DNA of 36,790 nucleotides from Leptolinea sp. (lineage in GTDB: Bacteria > Chloroflexota > Anaerolineae > Anaerolineales > Anaerolineaceae). Under the pieces are notes generated by a model. The model was not told where the DNA came from. It saw only the letters and a program-made list of their open reading frames with translations, and made no database searches. Each line of letters begins with the position of its first letter. The first letter of the stretch is position 1. Made by a program: the position numbers and the translations under genes. Shown piece after piece: positions 7,046 through 15,630 of this stretch. The stretch spans positions 1-36,790 of the forward strand of contig JALHEL010000001.1 of NCBI GenBank assembly GCA_022837205.1, read 5' to 3'.

Positions 7046-8107
7046 ATGAGTAATAAAATTCCCGTCTCAGTTTTAGCTGCAACCGGCAGTGTCGGTCAAC
7101 GTTTTATCAGTTTATTGGATCAACATCCGTGGTTTGAAGTGGTCGAAATAACAGCTTCGGATCGATCGGTCGGAAAAACTTATGAAGAATCCTGTCACTG
7201 GCTTCTTTCGGATCCGATGCCTGAATACGTAAAAAAAATGGAGCTGCTGCCTACCGATGCGGATGCGATCAAGAAATCTCAAATAGCTTTCTCGGCACTC
7301 CCGGCCGAAATTGCCATGATAGTCGAACCGGATTTTGCCAGAAAAGGCATATATGTCAGTTCAAATGCTTCTGCCTATCGGAAAGATCCGCTGGTACCGA
7401 TTCTGGTTCCGGAGGTAAATCCCGATCATTTGCAAATATTAGATGTTCAACAGAAAACATATCAATGGCCGGGAGCGATTATGACGAATCCGAACTGTAC
7501 GACAGTCGGCTTTGTTGTCCCATTAAATGCAATCGACAAACATTTTGGCGTTACAAAAGCAATTGTTTTTTCGATGCAAGCTCTTTCCGGAGCAGGCTAC
7601 CCCGGCGTACCCGGTATGGATATCTTGGATAACGTCATCCCTTTTATCAGCGGAGAAGAAGAAAAATTGGAGTATGAACCGGCCAAAATTATGGGAAATT
7701 TTGATGGTGAAAAAATCGTTCAACATCCGATTGTAATTTCGGCTCATACGAATCGGGTAGCGGTTACAGATGCACATACAATTTGCCTTTCATTCGCGGT
7801 TCGGGAAAAGGTCTCCGAAGAGCAGATTATATCAACTTTGGAAAATTTTGAATTTCCGGAAATATGCCGAAGTCTTCCATCCTGTCCTAAAAAAGGTATC
7901 ATTTATCATAAAGAAGAAAATCGTCCTCAACCGCGTTGGGATCGTTCACTGGAAAAAGGAATGGCTACCAATGTCGGAAGAGTTCGAAAAGATAATATCC
8001 TGGATTATCGAATGGTTACGGTTTCTCATAATACAATCAGAGGAGCGGCAGGCGGATCAATTCTAAATGGAGAATTACTGGCAAAAATAAAATTCAGAAT
8101 GAACTAA
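7046..8107 (+). CDS. asd: Aspartate-semialdehyde dehydrogenase, archaeal/fungal type
   Basis: NADPH-dependent reduction of aspartyl phosphate to aspartate semialdehyde. At 353 residues it belongs to the archaeal/fungal-like ASADH branch: Rossmann motif SVLAATGSVGQRF, SNASAYRKDP, active-site MTNPNCTTVGFV with Cys151, QALSGAGYPGV, and the C-terminal GAAGGSILNGELL. The ATG at 7046 is preferred over an in-frame ATG at 7028, because AAAGGA (7031-7036) lies nine bases before 7046 and the sequence before 7028 has no ribosome site. It follows lysC by 22 bases and precedes hom by 14. Confidence 0.94.
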   Translation: MSNKIPVSVLAATGSVGQRFISLLDQHPWFEVVEITASDRSVGKTYEESCHWLLSDPMPEYVKKMELLPTDADAIKKSQIAFSALPAEIAMIVEPDFARKGIYVSSNASAYRKDPLVPILVPEVNPDHLQILDVQQKTYQWPGAIMTNPNCTTVGFVVPLNAIDKHFGVTKAIVFSMQALSGAGYPGVPGMDILDNVIPFISGEEEKLEYEPAKIMGNFDGEKIVQHPIVISAHTNRVAVTDAHTICLSFAVREKVSEEQIISTLENFEFPEICRSLPSCPKKGIIYHKEENRPQPRWDRSLEKGMATNVGRVRKDNILDYRMVTVSHNTIRGAAGGSILNGELLAKIKFRMN

Positions 8108-8121
8108 AAAGGAGCCCACTC

Positions 8122-9138
8122 ATGAAAAATGTCAAAATCGGAGTCGTTGGCTATGGCAATGTCGGAAAAGGTTTTGTCCAGGCATTAAATCAGAAAACGG
8201 ATTTCTACCGTAAAATTTATCAACTAAATTTTTTCATTACAGCAATTGTCACGAAAAATAACGGTTGTGTCTATAACCCTAACGGCATTTCATTGGACGA
8301 ATTGCTTACGGTAAATTCATTCGCCGAATTAAGTGATGTTGAACGACCGGATTGGAACACAATTTCAATGATTCAACAAGCTGAAACCGATGTAATTGTG
8401 GAAATCAGTTCGACGAATTTAATCAATGGAGAACCGGCGGTTTTGCATATTCGAGAAGCGATTCTCTCCGGTAAGAATGTGGTTACCAGCAACAAAGGGC
8501 CGATTGCTTTGCATTATAAAATGCTGAACAGTTTAGCCAATCAAAATAATGTGAAACTGGGGATTGAAGGAACAGTAATGAGCGGAACTCCTTCTCTGAG
8601 GTTCGCAAAAGACTTGCTTTTTCCTTCCGGCATCACTTCCGTACGAGGCATTCTTAACGGAACCTGCAATTTTATTTTAACGGAGATGGAAAAAGGATTA
8701 AGTTTTAATGAAGCTCTTGCCCATGCACAAGAATTCGGTTACGCGGAAACCGATCCGAGCGGAGATATCGAAGGGTTAGACACAGCTGGAAAAGTTGCGA
8801 TCCTTTCACAACTGATATTTGACGAAAAACAGACACCGGCTGAAATGGGTTATGAAGGAATTACCGGAATAACCGTCGAAGATATCCAAATGGCAAAAAA
8901 AGAGAATTGCAGATGGAAATTGATCGGTTCAGTTAAGAAAGTTCAGAACCATATAATAACTTCTGTAAAACCGGAAATGGTTCCATTATCCAATCCGTTG
9001 GCAAATGTTAATGGCTCGATGAATGCGATTCAATATGAGACGGATTTGTTAGGTATGGTCACATTAATCGGACCCGGGGCAGGTCGTATGGAAACTGCCG
9101 CTGCCTTATTGGAAGATTTGATAACCATTTACAAATAG
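8122..9138 (+). CDS. hom: Homoserine dehydrogenase without ACT domain
   Basis: Reduces aspartate semialdehyde to homoserine, the branch point to threonine and methionine. The 338 residues cover the nucleotide-binding domain (GVVGYGNVGKGF, about 7-18) and the catalytic domain with TSNKGPIALHY, GTVMSGTPSLRF, RGILNGTCNFILTEME and the DPSGDIEGLDTAGK block. Most bacterial Hom proteins have about 430 residues with a C-terminal ACT domain for threonine inhibition; that domain is absent here. AAGGAG lies upstream of the ATG at 8122. thrB and thrC are not in this window. Confidence 0.94.
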   Translation: MKNVKIGVVGYGNVGKGFVQALNQKTDFYRKIYQLNFFITAIVTKNNGCVYNPNGISLDELLTVNSFAELSDVERPDWNTISMIQQAETDVIVEISSTNLINGEPAVLHIREAILSGKNVVTSNKGPIALHYKMLNSLANQNNVKLGIEGTVMSGTPSLRFAKDLLFPSGITSVRGILNGTCNFILTEMEKGLSFNEALAHAQEFGYAETDPSGDIEGLDTAGKVAILSQLIFDEKQTPAEMGYEGITGITVEDIQMAKKENCRWKLIGSVKKVQNHIITSVKPEMVPLSNPLANVNGSMNAIQYETDLLGMVTLIGPGAGRMETAAALLEDLITIYK

Positions 9139-9174
9139 ATTTATTTTTCCGTTTGATTTCTTGAGTATACCAAT

Positions 9175-9216
9175 AAAAATTCATAGCCTCTTTTATAATC
9201 AATTGGAGGCTATGAA
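9175..9216 (-). terminator. Terminator of the PAP2 gene
   Basis: An 11-bp perfect stem (9180-9190 with 9206-9216, arms CATAGCCTC/GAGGCTATG at the core) with a 15-nt loop. Read on the minus strand it is followed by a T run (As at 9175-9179 on the plus strand) and starts eight bases after the PAP2 stop. On the plus strand it follows hom by about 40 bases but lacks a T tract, so it would terminate hom weakly if at all. Confidence 0.75.
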
Positions 9217-9223
9217 ATATTAT

Positions 9224-9820
9224 TCAAAAAATATAAACCCATCCGGATCGGTCAAATAAAAGCGGAAATGATTGGTATATCCAATCTTGAGAGCCAATAA
9301 GAATACAACCGATTAGCAACCCGAATATAACACCCAAATATATATCGAGTAAATAATGTACTCCGGTAATAACTCTCGAATGAATCATCAAAACCGCCCA
9401 GATCAGAAAAACTAAAAAGTATGGCATACCGAAGGTTTTCCAAGCTAACATCAAAATAAGTCCGGCTCGAACGGCATGCCCTGATGGAAAAGAATGCGGA
9501 TCCCTTTTGCGATAAACCATTCCCCACTCGCCTTCGGGCCTACTGCGATGAATTACTTTTTTCAAAAAGAAAATAAAAAACGCCGTAAAAGCAATGCTGA
9601 GCCCCCAAAAAGCTAAAACTTTTTGTTGTTCTCCGCTCGAAAAAATCCATAAGAGAAATAATATGCCGCACCAAAGCCACGAATCCCCCGTATGTGAGAA
9701 AAAAGCCGCAATCCTGAACAGAACCGGAGTTGAAAATTCTTTTTGAAATTTTGCGGAATATTTTTCATCCAATTTTAATAAATATTTCATATGATTTATT
9801 TCAACCTCGTCCTTATCCAT
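9224..9820 (-). CDS. PAP2-family membrane phosphatase
   Basis: A 198-residue integral membrane lipid-phosphatase-type protein. The three PAP2 motifs are intact: KKVIHRSRP (KxxxxxxRP), SFPSGH (PSGH) and SRVITGVHYLLD (SRxxxxxHxxxD), spaced by hydrophobic helices. Possible substrates are undecaprenyl pyrophosphate or phosphatidic acid/phosphatidylglycerol phosphate; sequence alone does not decide. I choose the ATG at 9820 over an in-frame TTG at 9829. A TATAAT (9834-9829 on this strand) sits only eight bases before this ATG and no Shine-Dalgarno is visible, so the mRNA may be leaderless. Confidence 0.88.
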   Translation of the reverse strand: MDKDEVEINHMKYLLKLDEKYSAKFQKEFSTPVLFRIAAFFSHTGDSWLWCGILFLLWIFSSGEQQKVLAFWGLSIAFTAFFIFFLKKVIHRSRPEGEWGMVYRKRDPHSFPSGHAVRAGLILMLAWKTFGMPYFLVFLIWAVLMIHSRVITGVHYLLDIYLGVIFGLLIGCILIGSQDWIYQSFPLLFDRSGWVYIF

Positions 9821-9834
9821 AAAAACCAATTATA

Positions 9835-10117
9835 TAAAGAAAATAAGCTTTAGGCTATGATCGACCTGATTTATTTAGTGATTATTTTCATAAATAAACG
9901 ATAAAACGAATTATTATTATTACTATGACGATAAATATTAAACTTTGTTTGTTATTTTTTTCTCTAATAGGTAATTTAAATCTTTTTATTCGCTTATTTC
10001 GATGAAAAAACGGATTTTATCGAAATATATTCCGAATTTCGTAAAAATGGATATATAATTATGGACAGAAGTTAATAATTTTAATTTTCCCTTTTTATCC
10101 TATATGGGAGGAATCGA
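9835..10117. other. AT-rich intergenic region with candidate hydrogenase promoter
   Basis: This 283-base stretch contains no credible gene. It separates the divergent PAP2 gene and hydrogenase operon. A TATAAT at 10054-10059 is a possible -10 for the hydrogenase; no good -35 matches it (TTCCGA at 18-bp spacing is weak). An imperfect dyad CGAAAT...ATTTCG (10021-10026 with 10036-10041) overlaps that -35 position and could be an operator. Confidence 0.4.
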
Positions 10118-10618
10118 ATGCCTCTGGTCTATTTTCTGGTTGTCGCAGCACTAATCTACTCAGCTCACAAAGCTACCAGAGTGAAAGGATTATTAAATGC
10201 CGCATTATGGTTAGCCGGGACAAGCTGCCTGACTTCAATATTGGTTTATATTTTAGGATCTCCCGGTTTAGCCGTAATCGAATTGAGTGTGGGAGCGGGG
10301 CTGGTAACGGTCTTATTTGTCTTTGCGATCAGTATCATCGGTGATGAAAAAATCACATCGGATGTTTTTGTTCCTCATTGGTTAGCGATATCTATATCAG
10401 TTGTATCATTTGGCATGCTGGCTTATTTGTTGATTGCTCAGCATATGCCTTCGGTCCAATCAGTAACGACCTCACCGATTTTTTCAGATCTTTTCTGGGA
10501 AGGCAGAAAAATAGATATTTATCTGCAGGGCGCTTTGTTCATCTCAGGTATACTCGGAATCTTGTTGCTGATTGCTCCTGCGGTTTCCAAAAGAATTAAG
10601 GAGGGGAAGAATAAATGA
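10118..10618 (+). CDS. Hydrogenase membrane subunit, NuoJ/MbhD-like
   Basis: A 166-residue protein with about five transmembrane helices (about 3-18, 27-46, 50-75, 87-107, 135-157). The block GLAVIELSVGAGLVTVLFVFAIS in the third helix resembles the NuoJ/MrpB/MbhD type of subunit with a conserved membrane Glu. In complex I and Mbh these helices form part of the ion path between antiporter modules. It opens the hydrogenase operon with a strong GGGAGGAA site before ATG 10118, and its TGA overlaps the next ATG by four bases. Exact family assignment (NuoJ versus DUF4040/MbhD) is uncertain. Confidence 0.75.
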   Translation: MPLVYFLVVAALIYSAHKATRVKGLLNAALWLAGTSCLTSILVYILGSPGLAVIELSVGAGLVTVLFVFAISIIGDEKITSDVFVPHWLAISISVVSFGMLAYLLIAQHMPSVQSVTTSPIFSDLFWEGRKIDIYLQGALFISGILGILLLIAPAVSKRIKEGKNK

Positions 10619-10914
10619 ATACCCTGGTAATCATTGCAATCGTGTCATTGATCGCAATCGGTTTTTATTGCCTTATTATTACCAGAAACATCCTAAAAAT
10701 AATCGTAGCACTTCAAGTCTTGGTAAAAGGAGCTATGATAGCGATGATTTTGGCCGGAAAATTAACCGATCAAATGGAATTGGCTCAAAGTATGGCGATC
10801 ACAATTATTGTTGCGGACACAATCGTAGCTGTAATCGGATTAGCAATGTCCATTCAACTACGCGAAAAGACCGGAACGTGCGATATTCATTCCATTTCGA
10901 AATTGAAGAGATAA
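10615..10914 (+). CDS. Hydrogenase membrane subunit, NuoK/MrpC-like
   Basis: A 99-residue protein with three transmembrane helices, the size and topology of NuoK/MrpC/MnhC. The middle helix ALQVLVKGAMIAMILAGK is followed by QSMAITIIVADTIVAVIGLA, matching the NuoK pattern but without an obvious second-helix Glu at the canonical place; a Lys (in VLVKGAM) lies there instead. The final 20 residues (REKTGTCDIHSISKLKR) are polar. It overlaps the preceding gene by ATGA and is three bases ahead of the NuoL-like gene. It should link the antiporter-like subunits with the hydrogenase module. Confidence 0.8.
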   Translation: MNTLVIIAIVSLIAIGFYCLIITRNILKIIVALQVLVKGAMIAMILAGKLTDQMELAQSMAITIIVADTIVAVIGLAMSIQLREKTGTCDIHSISKLKR

Positions 10915-10917
10915 ACA

Positions 10918-12675
10918 ATGGCCGGAATACTTATTCCCTTTCTTATTTTCACACCTTGGCTGACCGCCATATTGGTTTGGTTTATCGGTGATAAACATGA
11001 AGAAGGATTGCATCAATTTGCAAGTGCCGGAGCGATCCTTTCGGCAATTCTGAGTTTACTGTTGCTCTCTCAGATCGGAGACTCAACCATATCCTTTGCA
11101 AAAATCGGTCCCCTTTTCGGTAATCTCTCCTTTTCAACAGATGCTTTAGGAATTATTTTGGCATGTATCGCCAACTGTATCGGTTCGTTGACAGTGATTT
11201 TTTCTGCAGAATATATGAAGCATGAGAAAAGTCTTGCGAGATATTATTCCATGGTACTGTTATTCATCGGGGCTATGTCCGGGTTGGTACTGACCGCCAA
11301 TATTTTTATGATTTTCTTCTTCTGGGAAATAACAGCATTATGCTCCTATCAATTGATCTCCTTTTATAATGATGACCCCAATGCGGTACGCGGCGGTTTG
11401 AAAGCACTCTTCATTACGCAATTCGGAGGGATCGGATTGATGGTTGCCGGATTGTTGATTTTCGGTTATACACACTCATTTGAAATCGGAAGATTTATTC
11501 AGGCAGCGCAAGGCGGAGAAATTCCGGCAAATGTTTTAGGGATTATCGGTTTCACTCTGATCATCGCCGCAACGGCGAAAAGCGCTCAATTTCCTTTCTT
11601 CACCTGGCTGCCGGATGCGATGGAAGCACCGACTCCCGTCAGCGCTTTGATTCATGCCGCAACCATGGTCAACGCAGGCGTATATCTCCTTTGCCGTTTC
11701 TTTCCCGCTCTGGAAGCAGTCCCCGGTTGGAAAATGACAATCCTGATTCTCGGTTTGATCACGATCTTGATTTCATCTCTGATGGCAATCTTTGCGACAG
11801 ATTTAAAGCGCGTTCTTGCTTATTCGACTGTAAGCCAACTGGGTTATATGTTCGCCGCAATCGGAGCCGGATCGGTTCTTGCCTGCCAATTTCATCTGCT
11901 TTCTCATGCAATTTTCAAGGCATTACTTTTTCTTTGTGCCGGCGCTATTATCCATTCCTGCGGGACACGAGATATGTATAAAATGGGCGGTTTTTTTAAG
12001 AAAATTCCGTTTATCAGCATCACTTTTATTATCGGATCATTAGCTCTTGCCGGAATTCCGGTCTTAAACGGATTTTGGTCAAAGGAATTAATCCTCGAAT
12101 CCATTCATTCCGGGACACCGATTATTATTTATATATTAATGTTGTTCTCTGTAATTCTTACCGCTTTATATACGATCCGTTGTGTATGGTTGGTGTTCTT
12201 CGGAGAACCGAGATCCGATTTGCATGTACATGACGCACCTTTTCTCATGGCTTTACCACTCGGTATTTTGTCATTGGGAACGATTACATCTTGGCTTGTT
12301 TTCGAACCATTCAGCCGATCCCTTTCAAACAGTTTACCTCTCTACGGTATTCCGAAAGAAACTTTGTCGGAATTGGTCAGTAAAATCTTTGGGGATCCGT
12401 ATACATTTTTAGCTTTAGGAATGGTGGCGATCGGAATTCTGATTTGGTTTTTGAGAAATAAATTACCGTTACATAATAGCATTACTCGGAAGATAAAGTC
12501 GATTTCGTTGAACAGTTTTGGGTTTGAAGCAATCAATAACGGTGTTGTAAACGGAATAAATGCAGCCAGTGAAGCGATCCGAAATATTCAGACCGGCTCA
12601 TTAAATTGGAATATTTTCGGGATGCTGATCGGATTGATTTGTATTCTTATTGCACTGATGATCGGAGGGCTGTAA
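10918..12675 (+). CDS. Hydrogenase antiporter-like subunit, NuoL/MrpA-like
   Basis: A 585-residue polytopic protein of the proton-conducting antiporter family (NuoL/MrpA/HyfB). Family blocks: FFFWEITALCSYQLISF (Glu137 is the conserved charged residue of the fifth helix), FFTWLPDAMEAPTPVSALIHAATMVNAGVYLL, and DLKRVLAYSTVSQLGYM. The C-terminus ends in a further helix, but the long lateral helix of complex I NuoL is not evident. In the assembled enzyme it should translocate H+ or Na+ driven by hydrogen evolution. It is the first of two such modules in the operon. Confidence 0.9.
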   Translation: MAGILIPFLIFTPWLTAILVWFIGDKHEEGLHQFASAGAILSAILSLLLLSQIGDSTISFAKIGPLFGNLSFSTDALGIILACIANCIGSLTVIFSAEYMKHEKSLARYYSMVLLFIGAMSGLVLTANIFMIFFFWEITALCSYQLISFYNDDPNAVRGGLKALFITQFGGIGLMVAGLLIFGYTHSFEIGRFIQAAQGGEIPANVLGIIGFTLIIAATAKSAQFPFFTWLPDAMEAPTPVSALIHAATMVNAGVYLLCRFFPALEAVPGWKMTILILGLITILISSLMAIFATDLKRVLAYSTVSQLGYMFAAIGAGSVLACQFHLLSHAIFKALLFLCAGAIIHSCGTRDMYKMGGFFKKIPFISITFIIGSLALAGIPVLNGFWSKELILESIHSGTPIIIYILMLFSVILTALYTIRCVWLVFFGEPRSDLHVHDAPFLMALPLGILSLGTITSWLVFEPFSRSLSNSLPLYGIPKETLSELVSKIFGDPYTFLALGMVAIGILIWFLRNKLPLHNSITRKIKSISLNSFGFEAINNGVVNGINAASEAIRNIQTGSLNWNIFGMLIGLICILIALMIGGL

Positions 12676-12676
12676 T

Positions 12677-14185
12677 ATGCCGATGAATCCGCTTTTTTGG
12701 CTTTTGATAACTCCAATAATTTGCGCTTTAATTCTTTATGTTGTCGGACGAACCATCCCGCCGGATGATGAATCAAGCCCCAACAAGGCAGCATGGTTAA
12801 GCTTATTTTCAATTCTTTTGACCGTTGTTCCTTTTGTGCTGACAGCAAAAAAATTTACGGAAGAAGGACCTGTTTCTTTAACCGCAGGAATGATTACCCT
12901 CACATTTGACGGAATCAGCCTTCTCATGACTTCGGTCCTGTTAGTGTTGTCGGCTATGGTTGTATTATTTTCTGCTCAATACATGGTGGCAGAAGATCAT
13001 GAAGAGAAATTCTACGGTCAAATTATGATTCTGATGTCCAGTATTATGGGGTTGACAACCGCGACAGATATATTCAACTTGTATGTTTGGTTCGAATTAA
13101 TGGCTGTTTCGACTTACACATTGGTTAGTTTTTATCGGAACCGTACAGAATCATTGGAATCCGGCATTAAGTACTTAGTTCAAAGTGCGGCTGGTTCGGT
13201 CTTAGTAATATTAGGAACTTCGATTCTTTTTGGATTGACGGGAGAAGTCAAAATTTCGGCAATCAGAGAAAGCATTCTAACCTCAAGTCCGGCGGTAATC
13301 GCAGCAACAGCTTGTTTACTGATCGGCTACGGAGTGAAATGTGCAATCGTCCCTATGCATTTTTGGCTGCCGGATGCCCATTCTCAAGCTCCCGCGGGAA
13401 TCAGCGCATTACTTTCCGGCATTGTGATCGAAACCGGTTTAATCGCATTGTTACGCGCTTTGAGTGCCGTCAGCCATGCTCATCTCCCCCTCGGGACTAT
13501 TTTCTTGGTGATCGGATGTATCAATATGTTTATCGGTACTTTTTCTGCCCTTCGACAGAAGGAAATCAAGCGGATGCTTGCATTTTCTTCTGTCAGCCAG
13601 ATGGGATACATCCTTTTGGGAATCGGCTTTGCGATTTCTTTTCCCGCAAGCGCTCAAAATGCAGAGGGAATTTTTACTCATATCTTCAACCATGCTCTAA
13701 TGAAGGGGTTAGCCTTTCTTTCCGCAGGTGCTCTGGTATATTGTATAAAAGTATCGAAAGGAAACCACGAACCGTTATTATTGGATGATCTAAACGGGGT
13801 TTCCGCGAAATATCCTTTATATTCTCTGGCTTTTACAATCTCAATGCTGGCATTGGGAGGATTGCCCTTATTTGCGGGCTTTATTTCAAAATGGCAAATT
13901 CTGGCAAGCGGAATAGCTGCTCAAAAGTCTTGGGTTGCCTTTTTAATAGCACTTGCCGGTATTAACAGTGTTTTATCTTTAGGACATTACGCACCTCCGA
14001 TTAATCGTATTTATCGGCATGTATCAAACAATAATGAAGTTGCCATTTCACCAAAGTTTCAACAAGCGATGATTATTCCGATCATCATCTTAACCGCAGC
14101 AGTCATTCTTCTCGGTTTCTTCCCGGGTATTACCGCCGGAATAACCAAAGTCGCAAGCGAAACTTTATATACTATGTTTTATTAG
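12677..14185 (+). CDS. Hydrogenase antiporter-like subunit, NuoM/NuoN/MrpD-like
   Basis: A 502-residue polytopic protein with about fourteen helices. It shows YVWFELMAVSTYTLVSFYR (conserved Glu), VKCAIVPMHFWLPDAHSQAPAGISALLSGIVIETG (conserved Lys and quinone-antiporter block) and IKRMLAFSSVSQMGYILLG. GGAGG at 12664-12668 lies eight bases before ATG 12677, so this start is preferred over an ATG two codons later. It is the second antiporter-like module; two such subunits distinguish this enzyme from the minimal six-subunit Ech and make it closer to Mbh or Hyf types. Confidence 0.9.
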   Translation: MPMNPLFWLLITPIICALILYVVGRTIPPDDESSPNKAAWLSLFSILLTVVPFVLTAKKFTEEGPVSLTAGMITLTFDGISLLMTSVLLVLSAMVVLFSAQYMVAEDHEEKFYGQIMILMSSIMGLTTATDIFNLYVWFELMAVSTYTLVSFYRNRTESLESGIKYLVQSAAGSVLVILGTSILFGLTGEVKISAIRESILTSSPAVIAATACLLIGYGVKCAIVPMHFWLPDAHSQAPAGISALLSGIVIETGLIALLRALSAVSHAHLPLGTIFLVIGCINMFIGTFSALRQKEIKRMLAFSSVSQMGYILLGIGFAISFPASAQNAEGIFTHIFNHALMKGLAFLSAGALVYCIKVSKGNHEPLLLDDLNGVSAKYPLYSLAFTISMLALGGLPLFAGFISKWQILASGIAAQKSWVAFLIALAGINSVLSLGHYAPPINRIYRHVSNNNEVAISPKFQQAMIIPIIILTAAVILLGFFPGITAGITKVASETLYTMFY

Positions 14186-14197
14186 GAAATAAATATT

Positions 14198-14512
14198 ATG
14201 GATATTTTACTGAGTCCTCCGATTGGTTTTCTGATCTATGCGATTATAGGCACCTTATTGGTTTTTTACGGGAAGAAGACCGCTCCGGTCGAAGATACGA
14301 AAGACGATCAAAAAAGGACTTTATACGGAAGCGGTGAGGTTGCGCCGGAAACCAGAGGGGTTCCGGGTTATAAACCTTTTTTGCTGATTTCTCTCTTTTT
14401 TGCATTACTTCATTTGGGAGTACTGATTATGGGCAGCAGCAATCTTAGTGTGACTTCGCTGGTGTATACGGTTGTATTAATGTTAGGTTTATTGGCTCTG
14501 ATGTTAGGCTGA
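14198..14512 (+). CDS. Small hydrogenase membrane subunit, NuoA/MbhI-like
   Basis: A 104-residue protein with about three helices (about 8-24, 60-78, 84-103). Between the first and second helices is the loop LYGSGEVAPETRGVPGYKPF, which recalls the conserved NuoA loop (YExGxxP) and the MbhI-type loop. It sits exactly between the antiporter-like genes and the NuoB-like gene, the place of NuoA in complex I operons. Whether it is a true NuoA homologue or only analogous is not settled by eye. Confidence 0.65.
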   Translation: MDILLSPPIGFLIYAIIGTLLVFYGKKTAPVEDTKDDQKRTLYGSGEVAPETRGVPGYKPFLLISLFFALLHLGVLIMGSSNLSVTSLVYTVVLMLGLLALMLG

Positions 14513-14554
14513 TTTGGCAGACAGAGATATATTTTAAAACGGAAGAATCATAAA

Positions 14555-15139
14555 ATGAACAAGACCATCGATCTTTCGGATATCGATCCGAATGCAAAAG
14601 GCTCTGAGAAAACAATTGAAAACAGAATTCGTAATTGGGCGAGAATAAACAGCCCTTGGGCAATTCATTATAACAGCGGATCTTGTAACGGTTGCGATAT
14701 CGAATTATTAACTTTGATTACCCCCCGTTATGACGTTGAAAGATTCGGAGTGAAATTACAGGGGAGCCCTCGTCATGCCGATATTTTAATCGTCACCGGT
14801 TCCGTGACTCTTCAATCAAAAGATCGCCTCATTCGAATATATAATCAAATGCCGGAACCGAAATTCGTTTTGGGATTGGGTTCCTGCGCGATCAGCGGAG
14901 GTGTATTCCAAAATTGTTATAGTGTTGTTCAAGGGGGAGTGAGCAACGTTATTCCGGTAGATGTCTTTGTCCCGGGCTGCCCTCCCAGACCGGAAGCAAT
15001 GATTAATGGATTGATTATCCTCCTCGATATTGCCAGAGGGAAGCGACAGAAATCGGATTACAGTCAGCCTATGATTATCCCCTCACCCGAACAAGATTCT
15101 GCTCAGACAGCGGATAAAAAAGAAAGTGAAGCCGAATAA
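14555..15139 (+). CDS. Group 4 [NiFe]-hydrogenase small subunit, NuoB/MbhJ-like
   Basis: The electron-transferring small subunit, 194 residues. Four cysteines that bind the proximal [4Fe-4S] cluster are visible: Cys44 and Cys47 in SGSCNGCDIE, Cys111 in GLGSCAISGG and Cys142 in VPGCPPRPEAMI. It lacks the signal peptide and the extra C-terminal cluster domain of uptake hydrogenases, consistent with the group 4/complex I lineage and a cytoplasmic face. The tail after about residue 165 is charged and not conserved. The stop overlaps the next ATG by one base. Confidence 0.93.
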   Translation: MNKTIDLSDIDPNAKGSEKTIENRIRNWARINSPWAIHYNSGSCNGCDIELLTLITPRYDVERFGVKLQGSPRHADILIVTGSVTLQSKDRLIRIYNQMPEPKFVLGLGSCAISGGVFQNCYSVVQGGVSNVIPVDVFVPGCPPRPEAMINGLIILLDIARGKRQKSDYSQPMIIPSPEQDSAQTADKKESEAE

Positions 15140-15630
15140 TGGAAAAAGAGGAATTACTGAATCAGTTTCAGGAAATATTTACCGATTTGGCAATAAAAAC
15201 TGAAATTCCGGCGATACAACCGAATCGGGTGGATGTTTATATTAATTCGAACGATTTATTAAAAGCGGTTCAAAAATTGGTCGAACATGATTGGGGATAT
15301 TTAATTACTATCTCGGCTTATGATACGGCTGACGAAAACGGTACCCCGCAAATCGGATTGGTTTACCAATTCGGAGAACAAAATGTGATCGGAACATTAC
15401 GTTTCTTTTTGCCGTATTCAAACTTAACGGTCGAATCAATATGCCCGATTATTCCTTCGGCAACCCTTTATGAAAGGGAATGTATGGAATTATTTGGTAT
15501 TGATATCCGAAATACACCGGATCGCTCCAAACTCATATTACCGGAAAATTGGCCGGATGGAGTTTTTCCGCTTCGGAAATCTTTTTCCGGATTACAGGAT
15601 AACCCGGAAACAAAATCTGGAGAAGAATAA
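15139..15630 (+). CDS. Hydrogenase subunit, NuoC/EchD-like (30 kDa family)
   Basis: A 163-residue protein of the respiratory-chain 30-kDa family. The family block ERECMELFGIDIRNTPDRSKLILPENW occupies about 112-138, with YLITISAYD and GLVYQFGEQNVIGTLRFFLP earlier. It is a structural subunit bound to the NuoD-like large subunit on the cytoplasmic arm. It overlaps both neighbours by one base (TAATG), which implies translational coupling of the B, C and D-like subunits. Confidence 0.9.
   Translation: MEKEELLNQFQEIFTDLAIKTEIPAIQPNRVDVYINSNDLLKAVQKLVEHDWGYLITISAYDTADENGTPQIGLVYQFGEQNVIGTLRFFLPYSNLTVESICPIIPSATLYERECMELFGIDIRNTPDRSKLILPENWPDGVFPLRKSFSGLQDNPETKSGEE

Noticed and set aside
9139..9223. 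Hairpin 9180-9216 as the terminator of hom
   Set aside because: On the plus strand no T tract follows the stem; on the minus strand one does, so it belongs to the PAP2 gene.
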